From Amycolatopsis sp. WAC 01376 (GTDB taxonomy: Bacteria; Actinomycetota; Actinomycetes; Mycobacteriales; Pseudonocardiaceae), in NCBI RefSeq assembly GCF_003947415.1, contig NZ_QHKL01000001.1, positions 1,364,001-1,428,000 on the forward strand: DNA of 64,000 nt. Reading direction: 5' to 3'. Below are positions 45,789-54,518 of this stretch, in pieces. Under the pieces are notes generated by a model. That model saw only the letters and a program-made list of their open reading frames with translations, had not been told where the DNA came from and searched no databases. The translations under genes were made by a program, and so were the position numbers. Position 1 is the first letter of the stretch; each line of letters starts with the position of its first letter.

Positions 45789-47843
45789 GTGGCTCTAGCT
45801 CTATACCGAAAGTACCGTCCGGCTACCTTCGCCGAGGTCGTCGGGCAGGAGCATGTGACCGATCCGCTGCGTACGGCGCTGGCCGCCGGGCGCATCAACC
45901 ACGCCTACCTCTTCTCCGGCCCGCGCGGCTGCGGCAAGACGTCGAGCGCCCGCATCATGGCGCGTTCGCTGAACTGCGCGAAGGGTCCGACGCCGGATCC
46001 GTGTGGCGAGTGCAACTCGTGCCGCAACCTCGCGCCCGAAGGCCCCGGCAGCGTCGACGTCACCGAACTCGACGCCGCCAGCCACGGTGGCGTCGACGAC
46101 GCCCGCGAGTTGCGGGACAGGGCCTTCTACGCCCCGGCGGACTCGCGCTACCGCGTCTTCATCATCGACGAGGCGCACATGGTCACCACGCAGGGCTTCA
46201 ACGCCCTGCTGAAGATCGTGGAAGAGCCGCCGGAGCACCTGATCTTCATCTTCGCGACCACCGAACCGGACAAGGTGCTGCCCACCATCCGGTCGCGGAC
46301 GCACCACTACCCCTTCCGGCTGATCCCGCCCAGCTCCATGCGTGAGCTGCTGGAACGCAACGTCGCCGCCGAGGGCGCGCAGGTCGAGCCCGCGGTGTAT
46401 CCGCTGGTCATCCGCGCGGGCGGCGGTTCGGCGCGGGACACGCAATCGGTGCTGGACCAGCTGCTGGCAGGGGCGGGGCCGGACGGCGTCGACTACTCGC
46501 GCGCGGTGTCGCTGCTGGGTGTCACCGACGTCGCGCTCATCGACGGCATGGTCGACGCGTTGGCCGCGGACGACGCGGCCGGCGTGTTCGGCACCGTCGA
46601 GAGCCTCGCCGAGGCCGGGCACGACCCGCGCCGGTTCGCCACCGACCTGCTCGACCGCCTGCGCGATCTGGTGATGCTGCGTTCGGTGCCGGACGCCGGT
46701 GAGCGCGGGCTGGTCGCCGCGCCGGACGACGAACTCAAGAAGATGAAGGAGCAGGCGGGCAAACTGGAGCCCGCCACGCTCTCGCGCTACGCCGACATCG
46801 TCCACAATGGACTCTTGGAGATGCGGGGCGCGACCTCGCCGCGGCTGGTGCTGGAACTGCTGACGGCGCGGATGCTGCTGCCTTCGGTCGCCGAGGGCAC
46901 CGACGCGTTGCTCGCCCGTCTCGAACGGCTCGAGCGGCGTGCCGCCTCGGCTCCGGCGCCCGTCGCCAGTGGTCCGGCTCCGGCCGCGCAAGCTGCTCCG
47001 GCTGCTCCGGCCGCTCCGGTGGCGCAGTCCGCCCCGGCCGTGCCTTCGGGTGAACCCGTCCGAGAGTTCCAGCGGCCGTCGCGACGTCCCGCCGCACCCG
47101 CTCAGGAGTCCGCGCCGTCCCCGCAGGCCGCCGCACCGGCACCCCAGCCCGTCGCGCGGCCGGAACCGGTCGCCGAACGGCCCGCCCCGCAACGCCCGTC
47201 CGCGCCCACCCCGCCGCCGGCCGCGCCCGCGGCGGCGGCAGCGCCTTCGGATGGCTCGACGGACGTGGACGGGATCCGCGCCCGCTGGCCGCAGGTGCAG
47301 GCCGCGATCCGCAAGATCCCGGGCGGCACCGTCACCGGCGCGATGCTCACGCAGGCCAGTGTGGTGAGTGTCGAAGGCAACGCCGTCACGCTCACGCACA
47401 ACGCGGAACCGGTGGTCCGCAGGCTTTCCGAACCGCTGCACACGGAGCGCATCGCGGCCGCGTTCAAGGCGGTCTTCGAAGACGACTGGCAGATCCGGTG
47501 CGTCCACGGCGGCGCGCAGCCCCGGCAGGCCGCCGCTCCCAAGGCCGCGCCGACGTCGTCCGCGCCTGAGCGTTCCTTCACCCGCCGGTCCGCCGAAGCG
47601 CCCTCCGCGGCTCCGGCGCCTCCCGCGCCGAAGCCGGAGCCCCAGCGGCCGAAGGTGGTCACGACCGAGCCCGACATCCCGCTCCCGCCCGAGCCGGTCG
47701 AGGAGGACGAGGACCTCTACAACGAGGACGCGAGCCCCGCGCCGCCGCCTCCGCCGCTCCCGCCCGAGAAGGATCCGGAAGAGATCGCCCGGAAACTGCT
47801 CGCCGACCACCTCAACGCCCGCCCCCTCGACGAACGCAAGTAG
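45789..47843 (+). CDS. dnaX: DNA polymerase III subunits gamma and tau
   Basis: A 684-residue clamp-loader ATPase. Walker A is in GPRGCGKTSSAR near residue 45. The zinc site is CAKGPTPDPCGECNSC near 65, Walker B is in VFIIDEAHM near 125 and the SRC motif is in TIRSRTHHYPF near 170. From about 385 a long Ala/Pro-rich region leads to the tau-specific part (VDGIRARWPQVQAAIRKIPG near 495) and another acidic/Pro tail. GTG 45789 is the start. It lies in the conserved SRP RNA, dnaX, ybaB, recR neighbourhood. No slippery sequence for a gamma form was noticed. Confidence 0.95.
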   Translation: MALALYRKYRPATFAEVVGQEHVTDPLRTALAAGRINHAYLFSGPRGCGKTSSARIMARSLNCAKGPTPDPCGECNSCRNLAPEGPGSVDVTELDAASHGGVDDARELRDRAFYAPADSRYRVFIIDEAHMVTTQGFNALLKIVEEPPEHLIFIFATTEPDKVLPTIRSRTHHYPFRLIPPSSMRELLERNVAAEGAQVEPAVYPLVIRAGGGSARDTQSVLDQLLAGAGPDGVDYSRAVSLLGVTDVALIDGMVDALAADDAAGVFGTVESLAEAGHDPRRFATDLLDRLRDLVMLRSVPDAGERGLVAAPDDELKKMKEQAGKLEPATLSRYADIVHNGLLEMRGATSPRLVLELLTARMLLPSVAEGTDALLARLERLERRAASAPAPVASGPAPAAQAAPAAPAAPVAQSAPAVPSGEPVREFQRPSRRPAAPAQESAPSPQAAAPAPQPVARPEPVAERPAPQRPSAPTPPPAAPAAAAAPSDGSTDVDGIRARWPQVQAAIRKIPGGTVTGAMLTQASVVSVEGNAVTLTHNAEPVVRRLSEPLHTERIAAAFKAVFEDDWQIRCVHGGAQPRQAAAPKAAPTSSAPERSFTRRSAEAPSAAPAPPAPKPEPQRPKVVTTEPDIPLPPEPVEEDEDLYNEDASPAPPPPPLPPEKDPEEIARKLLADHLNARPLDERK

Positions 47844-47860
47844 TCACCTGGATGCGGGGG

Positions 47861-48625
47861 TCACCGGGTCAGGGTGACTCGCCAGGCCGGGTGATCGGTG
47901 CCGGGGATCGACGTCTTCCCGGAGCTGCCGAAGTCGAAGGCGCTCCCGGCGATGATGTGCTGCACGCTGCCGTCGCCCTTCCGGAACGACCCAGCGGGAA
48001 CGCACGCCTGCGCGCTCGGATCACCCGGGTAGCGCAGGTTCAGGTCGCCGCCGAACACGGTGCCGGTGCCGTACTTCGCCAGCAGTCCCTTCAGGTCCTG
48101 GCACTGCTGTTCGACCGCGGGCCGCTTCGTCGACAGGTGCGTGGTGCACGCGTTGACCGTGCCGAACTTCGCGCACAGGTACGCGCGCTGTTCCGCCCCG
48201 CCGTCCTGAGGCCCGAAGTAGCCGCCTTCGCGTGCCTTCACCGCGCCGAGGTCCTGCCTGGCCAGCACGGCGATGCCGTACTCGCCACGCCCTGACGTGC
48301 ACGGATACGGCGTCGTCCGGCCGTTCTCCTTCTTGCCGACGGGCTGCCACACGACCGTGTAGACCCGGCCCGACTGCGCCTTGACGTCGGCGGCCAGCTT
48401 CGTCGTTTCCGACGCGCAGGCCTCGTTCAACGTCACGACGGCCGGGTTCACCGCGACGATCGTGCTCGCCGCCTTCGCCATCGGATTCGTCCCGCCCTGG
48501 TCGAAGCATTTCGCGACACCGCTGCGGCACAGGTTCATCTGCAACACCGGGAAGTCCGCCGCCGCCGCGGCGGCGGGGGCGGCCGTGCCGAGGAGCAGGG
48601 CGACGGCGGCGAGTACCGATTTCAT
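47861..48625 (-). CDS. Secreted endonuclease/exonuclease/phosphatase family protein
   Basis: A 254-residue exported protein with a signal peptide (MKSVLAAVALLLGTAAPAAA). Its EEP-fold motifs are LQMNLCRSG, VTLNEACASE near residue 68 (metal Glu), CTTHLSTKR near 170, FGGDLNLRYPG near 200 and PGTDHPAWRV near the end. Such enzymes cleave phosphodiesters or phosphomonoesters; several cysteines suggest disulfides outside the cell. Its start overlaps the stop of the upstream regulator gene (ATGA), so the two are coupled. It ends 17 bp from the convergent dnaX stop. Confidence 0.85.
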   Translation of the reverse strand: MKSVLAAVALLLGTAAPAAAAAADFPVLQMNLCRSGVAKCFDQGGTNPMAKAASTIVAVNPAVVTLNEACASETTKLAADVKAQSGRVYTVVWQPVGKKENGRTTPYPCTSGRGEYGIAVLARQDLGAVKAREGGYFGPQDGGAEQRAYLCAKFGTVNACTTHLSTKRPAVEQQCQDLKGLLAKYGTGTVFGGDLNLRYPGDPSAQACVPAGSFRKGDGSVQHIIAGSAFDFGSSGKTSIPGTDHPAWRVTLTR

Positions 48626-49602
48626 GGAGAGGTCCCTTCGTGGAGTTCCCCGGTGAGCAGTGCCGTGCCGAGGCGGGTGAGGTGGTGCAGGATGGCGCCG
48701 CCCTGCCGGGCGCTGGAGACGAGCCCGGCCTCGCGCAGCACGGCGGCCTGTTTGCTGGCCGTGCCGATCGAGGTGCCGAGGCATGTGGCCAGCTTGCTGG
48801 TCGTACGCGGTACGCGCAGCGCCCCGAGGCTCTCGGCGCGGGTCCGGCCGAGAAGCGCCACCAGTTCGGGGGACGTGTCCGCCGGACGGGCGCTCGTCAC
48901 GCGGGCGGGGTAGAGCAGCACCGGCGGCAGCGCCGGATCGATGAAGGTGACCGGCGTGTTCGCGCAGAACCGGCTCGGGATCAGGGTCAATCCCCGGCCG
49001 CCGAGGTGGACGGTCCGCTCCCGGGGGTACGCGACCTCCAGCACCTCGCCGTCCCAGCCGCGCACGCCGGGGATGCCGCGCATCATCGCTCCCGCCCCCT
49101 CGGTGGCCAACGTGCGGACGCGGCGGGCGCGATCGGCGGCGACGGTCTCGCGCATGCTGTGCCAGAACGGCGCGATCACCAGTTCGTAGGAGTCGCGCAG
49201 GGCGCCGACGACCCCGTGCACCTCCTCGCGATCGCCGTCGGCGAGCCGTTTCACCCAGTGCGGCGCGGCGCCGGTGAACACGGTCCGTAGATCGGCGCAC
49301 AACCGGCGGCGGGGTGTGCACGCCACCGCTTCGAGCCCGCTTTCGAACGATCCCGCCGAGCCGGGTGGGGTCAGGAAGTCGGGAAAGTTCCCCTTCGGCG
49401 GAACCAGCGTGAACAGCGTCTTCAGTGATCGTGCCGCTTCTTCGTTCTGCCGCGCGTTCAGCTGGACTCGCTGACGCCAGGCCGACGGATGGTTCTCCCG
49501 CAGTTGATGTGAACCGAGGACCAGTTCCCACAACGGGTCGGGTGCTTCGGCGATCCGGATCCCTTGGAGATCCTCACGATCGAAGATCATGCGCAGAGTC
49601 AT
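48622..49602 (-). CDS. ArsR-like winged-helix transcriptional regulator
   Basis: A 326-residue regulator. The C-terminal part has a winged helix (TTSKLATCLGTSIGTASKQA followed by VLREAGLVSSARQGG and HHLTRLGTALL), typical of ArsR-like proteins of the DUF5937-type actinobacterial group. The N-terminal 230 residues are an uncharacterised domain (LRMIFDREDLQGIRIAEAPD at the start). It is translationally coupled to the secreted nuclease-like gene. Its long N-terminal domain probably binds a ligand. Confidence 0.82.
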   Translation of the reverse strand: MTLRMIFDREDLQGIRIAEAPDPLWELVLGSHQLRENHPSAWRQRVQLNARQNEEAARSLKTLFTLVPPKGNFPDFLTPPGSAGSFESGLEAVACTPRRRLCADLRTVFTGAAPHWVKRLADGDREEVHGVVGALRDSYELVIAPFWHSMRETVAADRARRVRTLATEGAGAMMRGIPGVRGWDGEVLEVAYPRERTVHLGGRGLTLIPSRFCANTPVTFIDPALPPVLLYPARVTSARPADTSPELVALLGRTRAESLGALRVPRTTSKLATCLGTSIGTASKQAAVLREAGLVSSARQGGAILHHLTRLGTALLTGELHEGTSP

Positions 49603-49849
49603 GCCATGTCCCCCTCAAGACGGCATTTCATTCGCTGGCGGTAACTCAAACGTGCCTGACGCGGCCCGGCAAGCAGTTCGGCCAGATCCGGGAGGGTGAG
49701 ACGAAAACCCGGCGCTGACCTGCGGGAACGTAGGCGCCTGAGACGTCTCTGGGACGGCAGGCGGCGGCAGGGTTTTCGCTGGAGCGAAAAGGTGTGTCCC
49801 CGCGCGCGGCCATCGGTGACGCTTCGTGGGCACCATTCGGGGAGGGCCC

Positions 49850-50239
49850 ATGACAGGTGGAGAGCACGGCCGCGCCTTGGCGGAACTGCTCGTGGAGCTG
49901 AAACGGCGTAGTGGCCACAGCTACGAACGGATCGGCGCCAAGGCGCAGCTGAGCCGGTCGACGGTCCATCGCTACTGCAGCGGGGTCACCGTTCCGGTCA
50001 CTTTCGGTCCGCTGGAACGGATCGCGACGGTCTGCCGGGCCGGACGCGACGAGCGGGCGAAGCTCTTCCGGTTGTGGGAACGCGCGGACGCGGCAAGGGG
50101 GAGGGACGCCGCGTCCGCGCCTCCCGTTCCGGCGCCAGGGAAACGGAACCGGATGGGCTGGTGGCCTCGGCGCCTGCGGTGGAAGCGGTCTTGCCGAGCC
50201 CCTAGCCCGTTAGGTAGTCCTCGATGGCCTTCGCGATGA
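49850..50239 (+). CDS. XRE-type helix-turn-helix protein
   Basis: A 129-residue protein. Residues 5-65 carry a XRE HTH (LVELKRRSGHSYERIGAKAQ, LSRSTVHRYCSGVTVP), the form common in Streptomyces and Amycolatopsis regulators, followed by a short WERADAARG linker. Larger relatives continue into long ligand or NB-ARC domains; this one ends after about 60 further low-complexity, Arg-rich residues. The tail may therefore be read into non-coding sequence after a truncation. The 3' end overlaps the convergent amidase gene by 38 bp. Confidence 0.65.
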   Translation: MTGGEHGRALAELLVELKRRSGHSYERIGAKAQLSRSTVHRYCSGVTVPVTFGPLERIATVCRAGRDERAKLFRLWERADAARGRDAASAPPVPAPGKRNRMGWWPRRLRWKRSCRAPSPLGSPRWPSR

Positions 50240-51065
50240 CTGCCGCGTACTGCTGACGTCCTTCTTCACTCGCCATCGCCGCGGCCTCGGCGGCGTTGCG
50301 CATGTTCCCGCATTCGACGAGCGCGGCCGGCCGGGTCGAGAGGTTGAGACCACCGAGGTCGCCGCGCGGGGCGAGCCCGTTCGAACCGAGGTACGTCGAC
50401 GTCGGGAAACCGCCCGCGCGGATGCCGTCCCGCAACGCCGTCGCGAGTTTCACCGAGGGCTCGCCCTGCTGGGGGTTCAGCGGCGGGGCGGAATAGGCGA
50501 CGTGGAAACCGTGCGCTCCGGCGGAATTCGAGCCGTCCGCGTGGATCGACACGACGGCGTCCGCCTCGGCGTCGTTCCCGATCGCGGCGCGTTCGTTGAC
50601 GCACGGCCCGACCCCGGTGTCGTTCTGCCGGGTGAGGACGACGCGGATTCCCTTGGCCACCAAGGCCTGCGAGATCCGCTGCGACACATCCCAGGTGAAC
50701 GCGTGCTCGGAATAGCCGGAATTCGTCGAGGTTCCGGTGGTGTTGCACGGTTTCGTGTTGCCGCGCCCCGCCGGGACCTGCTTGTTGATCTCGCCGGGCT
50801 TGCCGGAGTTCCCGCCGTTGTGGCCGGGATCGAGCACGACGACCTTGCCCGTCTTCGGCTGCCGTGTGCCCGGAGGCGGCTGAGGCGCGCTCGAAGGCGG
50901 CGCGCTCGTCGTGGGACTCGGCTGCGGAAGCGTGGTGAAGACCGTGGTGGTCCCCGGAGCGGACGGACTCGACGGCAACGACGCGGGGGTGTCCACCCCG
51001 CACGCCGTGAACAGCGTCAAGCCGATCGCCACCATGAGGCCCATCCGTCGTCGCACGGCGCCCAC
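50202..51065 (-). CDS. N-acetylmuramoyl-L-alanine amidase lipoprotein (Rv3717/Ami1-like)
   Basis: A 287-residue zinc amidase that cleaves peptidoglycan side chains. The lipobox FTAC is near residue 22. A Thr/Ser/Pro linker (about 30-65) is followed by the Amidase_3 domain: VVLDPGHNGGN near 77 (zinc His), YSEHAFTWDVSQRI near 120, VSIHADGSN near 172 (zinc His) and ALVECGNMRNA near 250 (catalytic Glu). In Mycobacterium the homologue Rv3717 lies beside ybaB and recR, as here, supporting the assignment. Confidence 0.9.
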   Translation of the reverse strand: MGAVRRRMGLMVAIGLTLFTACGVDTPASLPSSPSAPGTTTVFTTLPQPSPTTSAPPSSAPQPPPGTRQPKTGKVVVLDPGHNGGNSGKPGEINKQVPAGRGNTKPCNTTGTSTNSGYSEHAFTWDVSQRISQALVAKGIRVVLTRQNDTGVGPCVNERAAIGNDAEADAVVSIHADGSNSAGAHGFHVAYSAPPLNPQQGEPSVKLATALRDGIRAGGFPTSTYLGSNGLAPRGDLGGLNLSTRPAALVECGNMRNAAEAAAMASEEGRQQYAAVIAKAIEDYLTG

Positions 51066-51133
51066 GGTGCCACACGGGTGACGGCTAGGCTGGTAGGCGG
51101 CACGGGATTTTCCAGGAGAGGACCGATCGGATC

Positions 51134-51490
51134 ATGGTGCAACCCGGTGGCGGCTTCGACCTGTCGCAGATCATGCAGCAGGCACAGCAGATGCAGCAGA
51201 AGCTGGTCGAGGCCCAGGAAGAGCTGGCCAACACGGAGGTGACCGGCACTTCCGGCGGCGGCCTGGTCACCGCGACCGTGTCCGGCGACAGTCAGCTCAA
51301 AGCGCTGGCCATCGACCCCAAGGTGGTCGACCCCGACGACGTCGAGACCCTGTCCGACCTGGTCATCGCGGCCGTGCGGGACGCCTCGGCCAACGCGCAG
51401 AAGCTCACCGAACAGAAACTCGGCCCGCTCGCCGGCGGTCTCGGCGGCGGGATGCCGGACCTCGGCGGCTTCCCCGGGCTCGGCGGCTAG
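51134..51490 (+). CDS. ybaB: YbaB/EbfC family nucleoid-associated protein
   Basis: A 118-residue DNA-binding protein. It has the helical hairpin ([20 protein letters not shown]), the beta strands [20 protein letters not shown] and [18 protein letters not shown], and a Gly/Leu-rich tail. YbaB proteins bind DNA as dimers and coat or compact it. It lies between dnaX and recR as in most bacteria, with recR starting one base after its stop. Confidence 0.95.
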   Translation: MVQPGGGFDLSQIMQQAQQMQQKLVEAQEELANTEVTGTSGGGLVTATVSGDSQLKALAIDPKVVDPDDVETLSDLVIAAVRDASANAQKLTEQKLGPLAGGLGGGMPDLGGFPGLGG

Positions 51491-51491
51491 C

Positions 51492-52088
51492 TTGTACGAG
51501 GGTGTCGTCCAGGATCTGATCGACGAGCTCGGGCGGCTGCCCGGCGTCGGTCCCAAGAGCGCGCAACGGATCGCCTTCCACCTGCTGGCGGCCGATCCCG
51601 CGGATATCTCGCGCTTGCAGGAAGTGCTCGGCAAGGTCAAGGAAGGCGTGCAGTTCTGCGAGGTCTGCGGCAACGTCTCGGAACAGGAGACCTGCCGGAT
51701 CTGCCGCGACACCCGCCGCGACCTCACGGTCATCTGCGTGGTCGAGGAGCCGAAGGACGTCCTCGCCGTCGAGCGGACGCGCGAGTTCAAGGGCCGCTAC
51801 CACGTGCTCGGCGGCGCACTGGACCCGTTGTCCGGCATCGGGCCGGAGCAGCTGCGCATGCGTGAGCTGCTCGCGCGGATCGGCGGCGCGGAGATCAGCG
51901 AGATCATCATCGCGACCGACCCGAACACCGAAGGCGAGGCGACCGCGACGTACCTCGTGCGGATGCTTCGCGACTTCCCCGGCTTGTCCGTGACGCGGCT
52001 GGCGTCGGGGCTGCCGATGGGCGGCGACCTGGAGTTCGCGGACGAGCTGACGCTGGGGCGGGCACTTTCGGGCCGGCGGGCTCTGTAG
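51492..52088 (+). CDS. recR: Recombination protein RecR
   Basis: A 198-residue recombination mediator that acts with RecO/RecF at gaps. It has an N-terminal helix-hairpin-helix ([18 protein letters not shown]), a zinc finger (CEVCGN at residue 55 and CRIC at 67) and a Toprim domain ([30 protein letters not shown]). TTG 51492, one base after the ybaB stop, is the start. Two long palindromes follow its stop. Confidence 0.96.
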   Translation: MYEGVVQDLIDELGRLPGVGPKSAQRIAFHLLAADPADISRLQEVLGKVKEGVQFCEVCGNVSEQETCRICRDTRRDLTVICVVEEPKDVLAVERTREFKGRYHVLGGALDPLSGIGPEQLRMRELLARIGGAEISEIIIATDPNTEGEATATYLVRMLRDFPGLSVTRLASGLPMGGDLEFADELTLGRALSGRRAL

Positions 52089-52148
52089 CTCCTCGCGCAC
52101 TGTGACGGCCGCGAGGAGCTCCTGCGGACCCTGAAGTCACTCACGAAA

Positions 52149-52203
52149 CGCCATGAACGGTCCGTTACTTGCAAATTTCGCAAGTAACGGACCGTTCATG
52201 GCG
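52149..52203. repeat. Perfect 24-bp palindrome after recR (TGAAGG family)
   Basis: Arms 52149-52172 and 52180-52203 (CGCCATGAACGGTCCGTTAC onward) are exact complements around a 7-nt loop. The inner CTTGC-AAATTT-GCAAG matches the element at 4995. A half-arm, GCGCGTGAAGGGGC, follows directly at 52201. Confidence 0.85.
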
Positions 52204-52250
52204 CGTGAAGGGGCTTTCGGGCGCGTCAGGTCCGAGACCGCGCCCCAAGT

Positions 52251-52303
52251 GTCATGAAAGGGTCATTCAGGACAAAAAACGTCCTGAACGACCCTTTCAT
52301 GAC
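52251..52303. repeat. 23-bp palindrome, second copy in the recR-downstream gap
   Basis: Arms 52251-52273 and 52281-52303 (GTCATGAAAGGGTC onward) pair at 22 of 23 positions around AAAAAAC. It lies 25 nt before the stop of the convergent 2-epimerase gene. Two palindromes in one convergent gap could each serve one direction of transcription. Confidence 0.8.
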
Positions 52304-52327
52304 ATCCGCGAGGGGCCGAGCGAAGCG

Positions 52328-53440
52328 TCAGCAGTAGCCCAGGCGAGCCAGCGTGTCGACGATGATCTCCGACGGGTGGAACTTGTCGACCCAGGACTCA
52401 CCGCGGCGGTTCTGGTAGGTGTCGAGGAAGTTCTGCAGCTTGTCCCCGCGCATCTCGGTCAGCACGACGGTCTCGCCCAGGTGCTGCGGCGTCTCGGTGC
52501 GCTCGCGGTGCACGGCGCACGGCAGGCCGAGGTAGTAGCACTCGGCCGACAGGCCGCCCGAGTCGGTGACGACGTATTCGGCGCGCGCGACCAGCGGCAG
52601 GAACTTCAGGTACCGCATCTTCGGCTGGATGATGAAGTTCTTCTCGTCGAAGAGGTTCGCCAGGCCGAGCGAGCGGATCTTCTCGCGCTCGGGCGCGCCC
52701 GCCATGTAGAGGATCGGCATCTGCTTGCTCTGCTCGCGCAGGATCTCCAGCGCCTCGCGGTACTTGTCCGCGCGCGAGACCAGCTCGAAGCGGTGCAGGG
52801 TGGCGAGGCCGAACTTCTCCGGCAGGCCCTCGACGTCGAGCGGGCCGTTGATGGCCATCCGCATCGCGTCGATCGCGGTGTTCGCCTCGGTGTCGACGAC
52901 GACGCCGCGTGCGTTGCGGAGGTTGTTCACCTCGCGCGCGCTCGGCGCGAAGTGCATGTCGACGATCTTCGCGGCGATCTTCCGGTTCAGCTCCTCCGGC
53001 AGCGGCGACATGATGCTGCCCGACCGCGCGCCGGCCTCGACGTGCCCGACCCGCGACTTGAGAATCCGCTTCCCGATGAGCGAGCCGTACGGCGTGGTGA
53101 ACGTGTCACCGTGCACCAGCACCAGCGGCGGACGGCCGTCCTCGACCAGCGCGGCCTTCAGTTCGGCGCGGCGGCTCCACGCGGTGCGCAGCACCTGCGC
53201 GGCCCAGCCCGGCACCTGCGCGGGCGACTCCAGGTTGTGCGCCTTCTCCTTCGGCACCAGCCAGACGTCGGGCTCGGGGAGGTTCAGATCGGCGAGAACG
53301 TCCGAGACCTCGTCGACGTGCTGGGCGGTGAACCAGATCTTCGGCCGGACCCCGCGTTCGAGGATGCCGTGGTAGACCGGCGCGATTTTGATCAGTTCCG
53401 CCGTGGTGCCGAGAATGAAGGAAATCACCGGAACAGCCAT
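52328..53440 (-). CDS. UDP-N-acetylglucosamine 2-epimerase family protein
   Basis: A 370-residue GT-B-like sugar-nucleotide epimerase of the WecB family, which interconverts UDP-GlcNAc and UDP-ManNAc. Matching sites are VHGDTFTTPYGS near residue 108, GHVEAGARSG and PEELNRKI near 135-150 (acid/base region), LATLHRFE near 212 and VVTDSGGLSAECYYLGLP near 295. It is divergent from the glycan cluster that begins at 53502, with 61 bp between the starts. It probably supplies a precursor to the same surface polysaccharide. Confidence 0.87.
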   Translation of the reverse strand: MAVPVISFILGTTAELIKIAPVYHGILERGVRPKIWFTAQHVDEVSDVLADLNLPEPDVWLVPKEKAHNLESPAQVPGWAAQVLRTAWSRRAELKAALVEDGRPPLVLVHGDTFTTPYGSLIGKRILKSRVGHVEAGARSGSIMSPLPEELNRKIAAKIVDMHFAPSAREVNNLRNARGVVVDTEANTAIDAMRMAINGPLDVEGLPEKFGLATLHRFELVSRADKYREALEILREQSKQMPILYMAGAPEREKIRSLGLANLFDEKNFIIQPKMRYLKFLPLVARAEYVVTDSGGLSAECYYLGLPCAVHRERTETPQHLGETVVLTEMRGDKLQNFLDTYQNRRGESWVDKFHPSEIIVDTLARLGYC

Positions 53441-53501
53441 TCTGTCGGGGTCTGCGGTGCCCGAAGGATACTGGTGGGCCGCGCAAGGTAACCTCGCCGG
53501 G

Positions 53502-54518
53502 GTGAGTGCGAATTCGCTCCTCCCGGCCCTGTCCGTGGTGATCCCGGTCTACAACGAGCAGAACTGGATCGACCGCAGTGTGGGGGCGCTGATCGCGTCG
53601 GCACAGGCGGCGAGCTGGCCGGTCGAGGTCGTCGTGGTCGACGACGGCAGCACCGACGGCACCGGCGGCAAGCTCGCCAAGCTGCAGGAGCTGTACGGCA
53701 TCACCGTGCTCACCCAGCCGAACAGCGGCCGGTTCGAGGCACGCCGGGCGGGCATCGCGAAGGCGTCCGGGCGGCAGATCCTGCTGCTCGACAGCCGCGT
53801 GATCGTGGACTCCGGCTCGCTCACCTTCCTCCGCGACCAGCTCGCGGACCATCCGGAACGCACGGTGTGGAACGGTCACGTCAACGTCGCGTCCGAACAC
53901 AATCCGTATGCGGGATTCATGGCCGGGCTGGTCAAGATCCCGTGGCGCCGTTATTGCGCGAACCCGCGGTTGATGTCCTTCGGTATCGAAGAGTTCGACG
54001 TCTTCCCTAAAGGCACGGGATTCTTTTCCGCGCCGAAGGACGTTCTCGAGGATTCGTCCAACGCGTTCGAGTCGCTCTTCGAAGACGTCCGTTTCGCCAG
54101 TGACGACACGGGTGTTCTGCGCTGGATCGCCGAACGGCACCGCATCTTCCTCGCGCCCGGCTTCTCCGCGACCTACCACGGCCGGGATTCGTTCAAGAAG
54201 TTCATCGGCCAGTCGTATTTCCGCGGCACCACGTTCGTCGATTCGTATCTCGCGTCGCCGGGGCCCGCGCGCAACGGACTGTTCGCCGCCATGGCCGTCG
54301 GAGTGCTCGGGCTCGGTGTCGCCGCGAAGCGTCCGAAGACCGCTGTCGCGCTGGCCGCCGCGGGTTCGACGGCCGCCGGCTTCGCGGTGACGAAGTTCGG
54401 CGCGACCAAGGCCGAGGCCAAGGCGGTCGCCCAGCTCACCCCGGTGTTCGCCGCCGGCTTCGGCGCCGGAGCGCTCCGAGGCCTCTTCATGGCACTGCGG
54501 GCCCGGCTGCGGCGATGA
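53502..54518 (+). CDS. Family 2 glycosyltransferase, membrane-associated
   Basis: A 338-residue GT-A glycosyltransferase. Features are LSVVIPVYNEQNWIDRS at the start, VVVVDDGSTDGTGG near residue 45, a DSR/DVR acidic motif region (LLLDSRVIVDSGSL near 90) and the late catalytic-type ASDDTGVLRWIAERH. Hydrophobic C-terminal segments (LFAAMAVGVLGLGVAA and AGFGAGALRGLFMAL) suggest membrane association. GTG 53502 is the start. It overlaps the flippase gene by 4 bp. It likely extends a lipid-linked glycan. Confidence 0.85.
   Translation: MSANSLLPALSVVIPVYNEQNWIDRSVGALIASAQAASWPVEVVVVDDGSTDGTGGKLAKLQELYGITVLTQPNSGRFEARRAGIAKASGRQILLLDSRVIVDSGSLTFLRDQLADHPERTVWNGHVNVASEHNPYAGFMAGLVKIPWRRYCANPRLMSFGIEEFDVFPKGTGFFSAPKDVLEDSSNAFESLFEDVRFASDDTGVLRWIAERHRIFLAPGFSATYHGRDSFKKFIGQSYFRGTTFVDSYLASPGPARNGLFAAMAVGVLGLGVAAKRPKTAVALAAAGSTAAGFAVTKFGATKAEAKAVAQLTPVFAAGFGAGALRGLFMALRARLRR

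Noticed and set aside
45789..47843. Programmed frameshift in dnaX giving a gamma subunit
   Set aside because: No A-rich slippery heptamer with downstream stem was noticed at the expected place; a single tau-length product is likely.
49850..50239. Broken XRE gene called as a pseudogene
   Set aside because: The tail looks read-through, but short XRE proteins exist and the HTH is intact, so it is kept as a gene with lower confidence.
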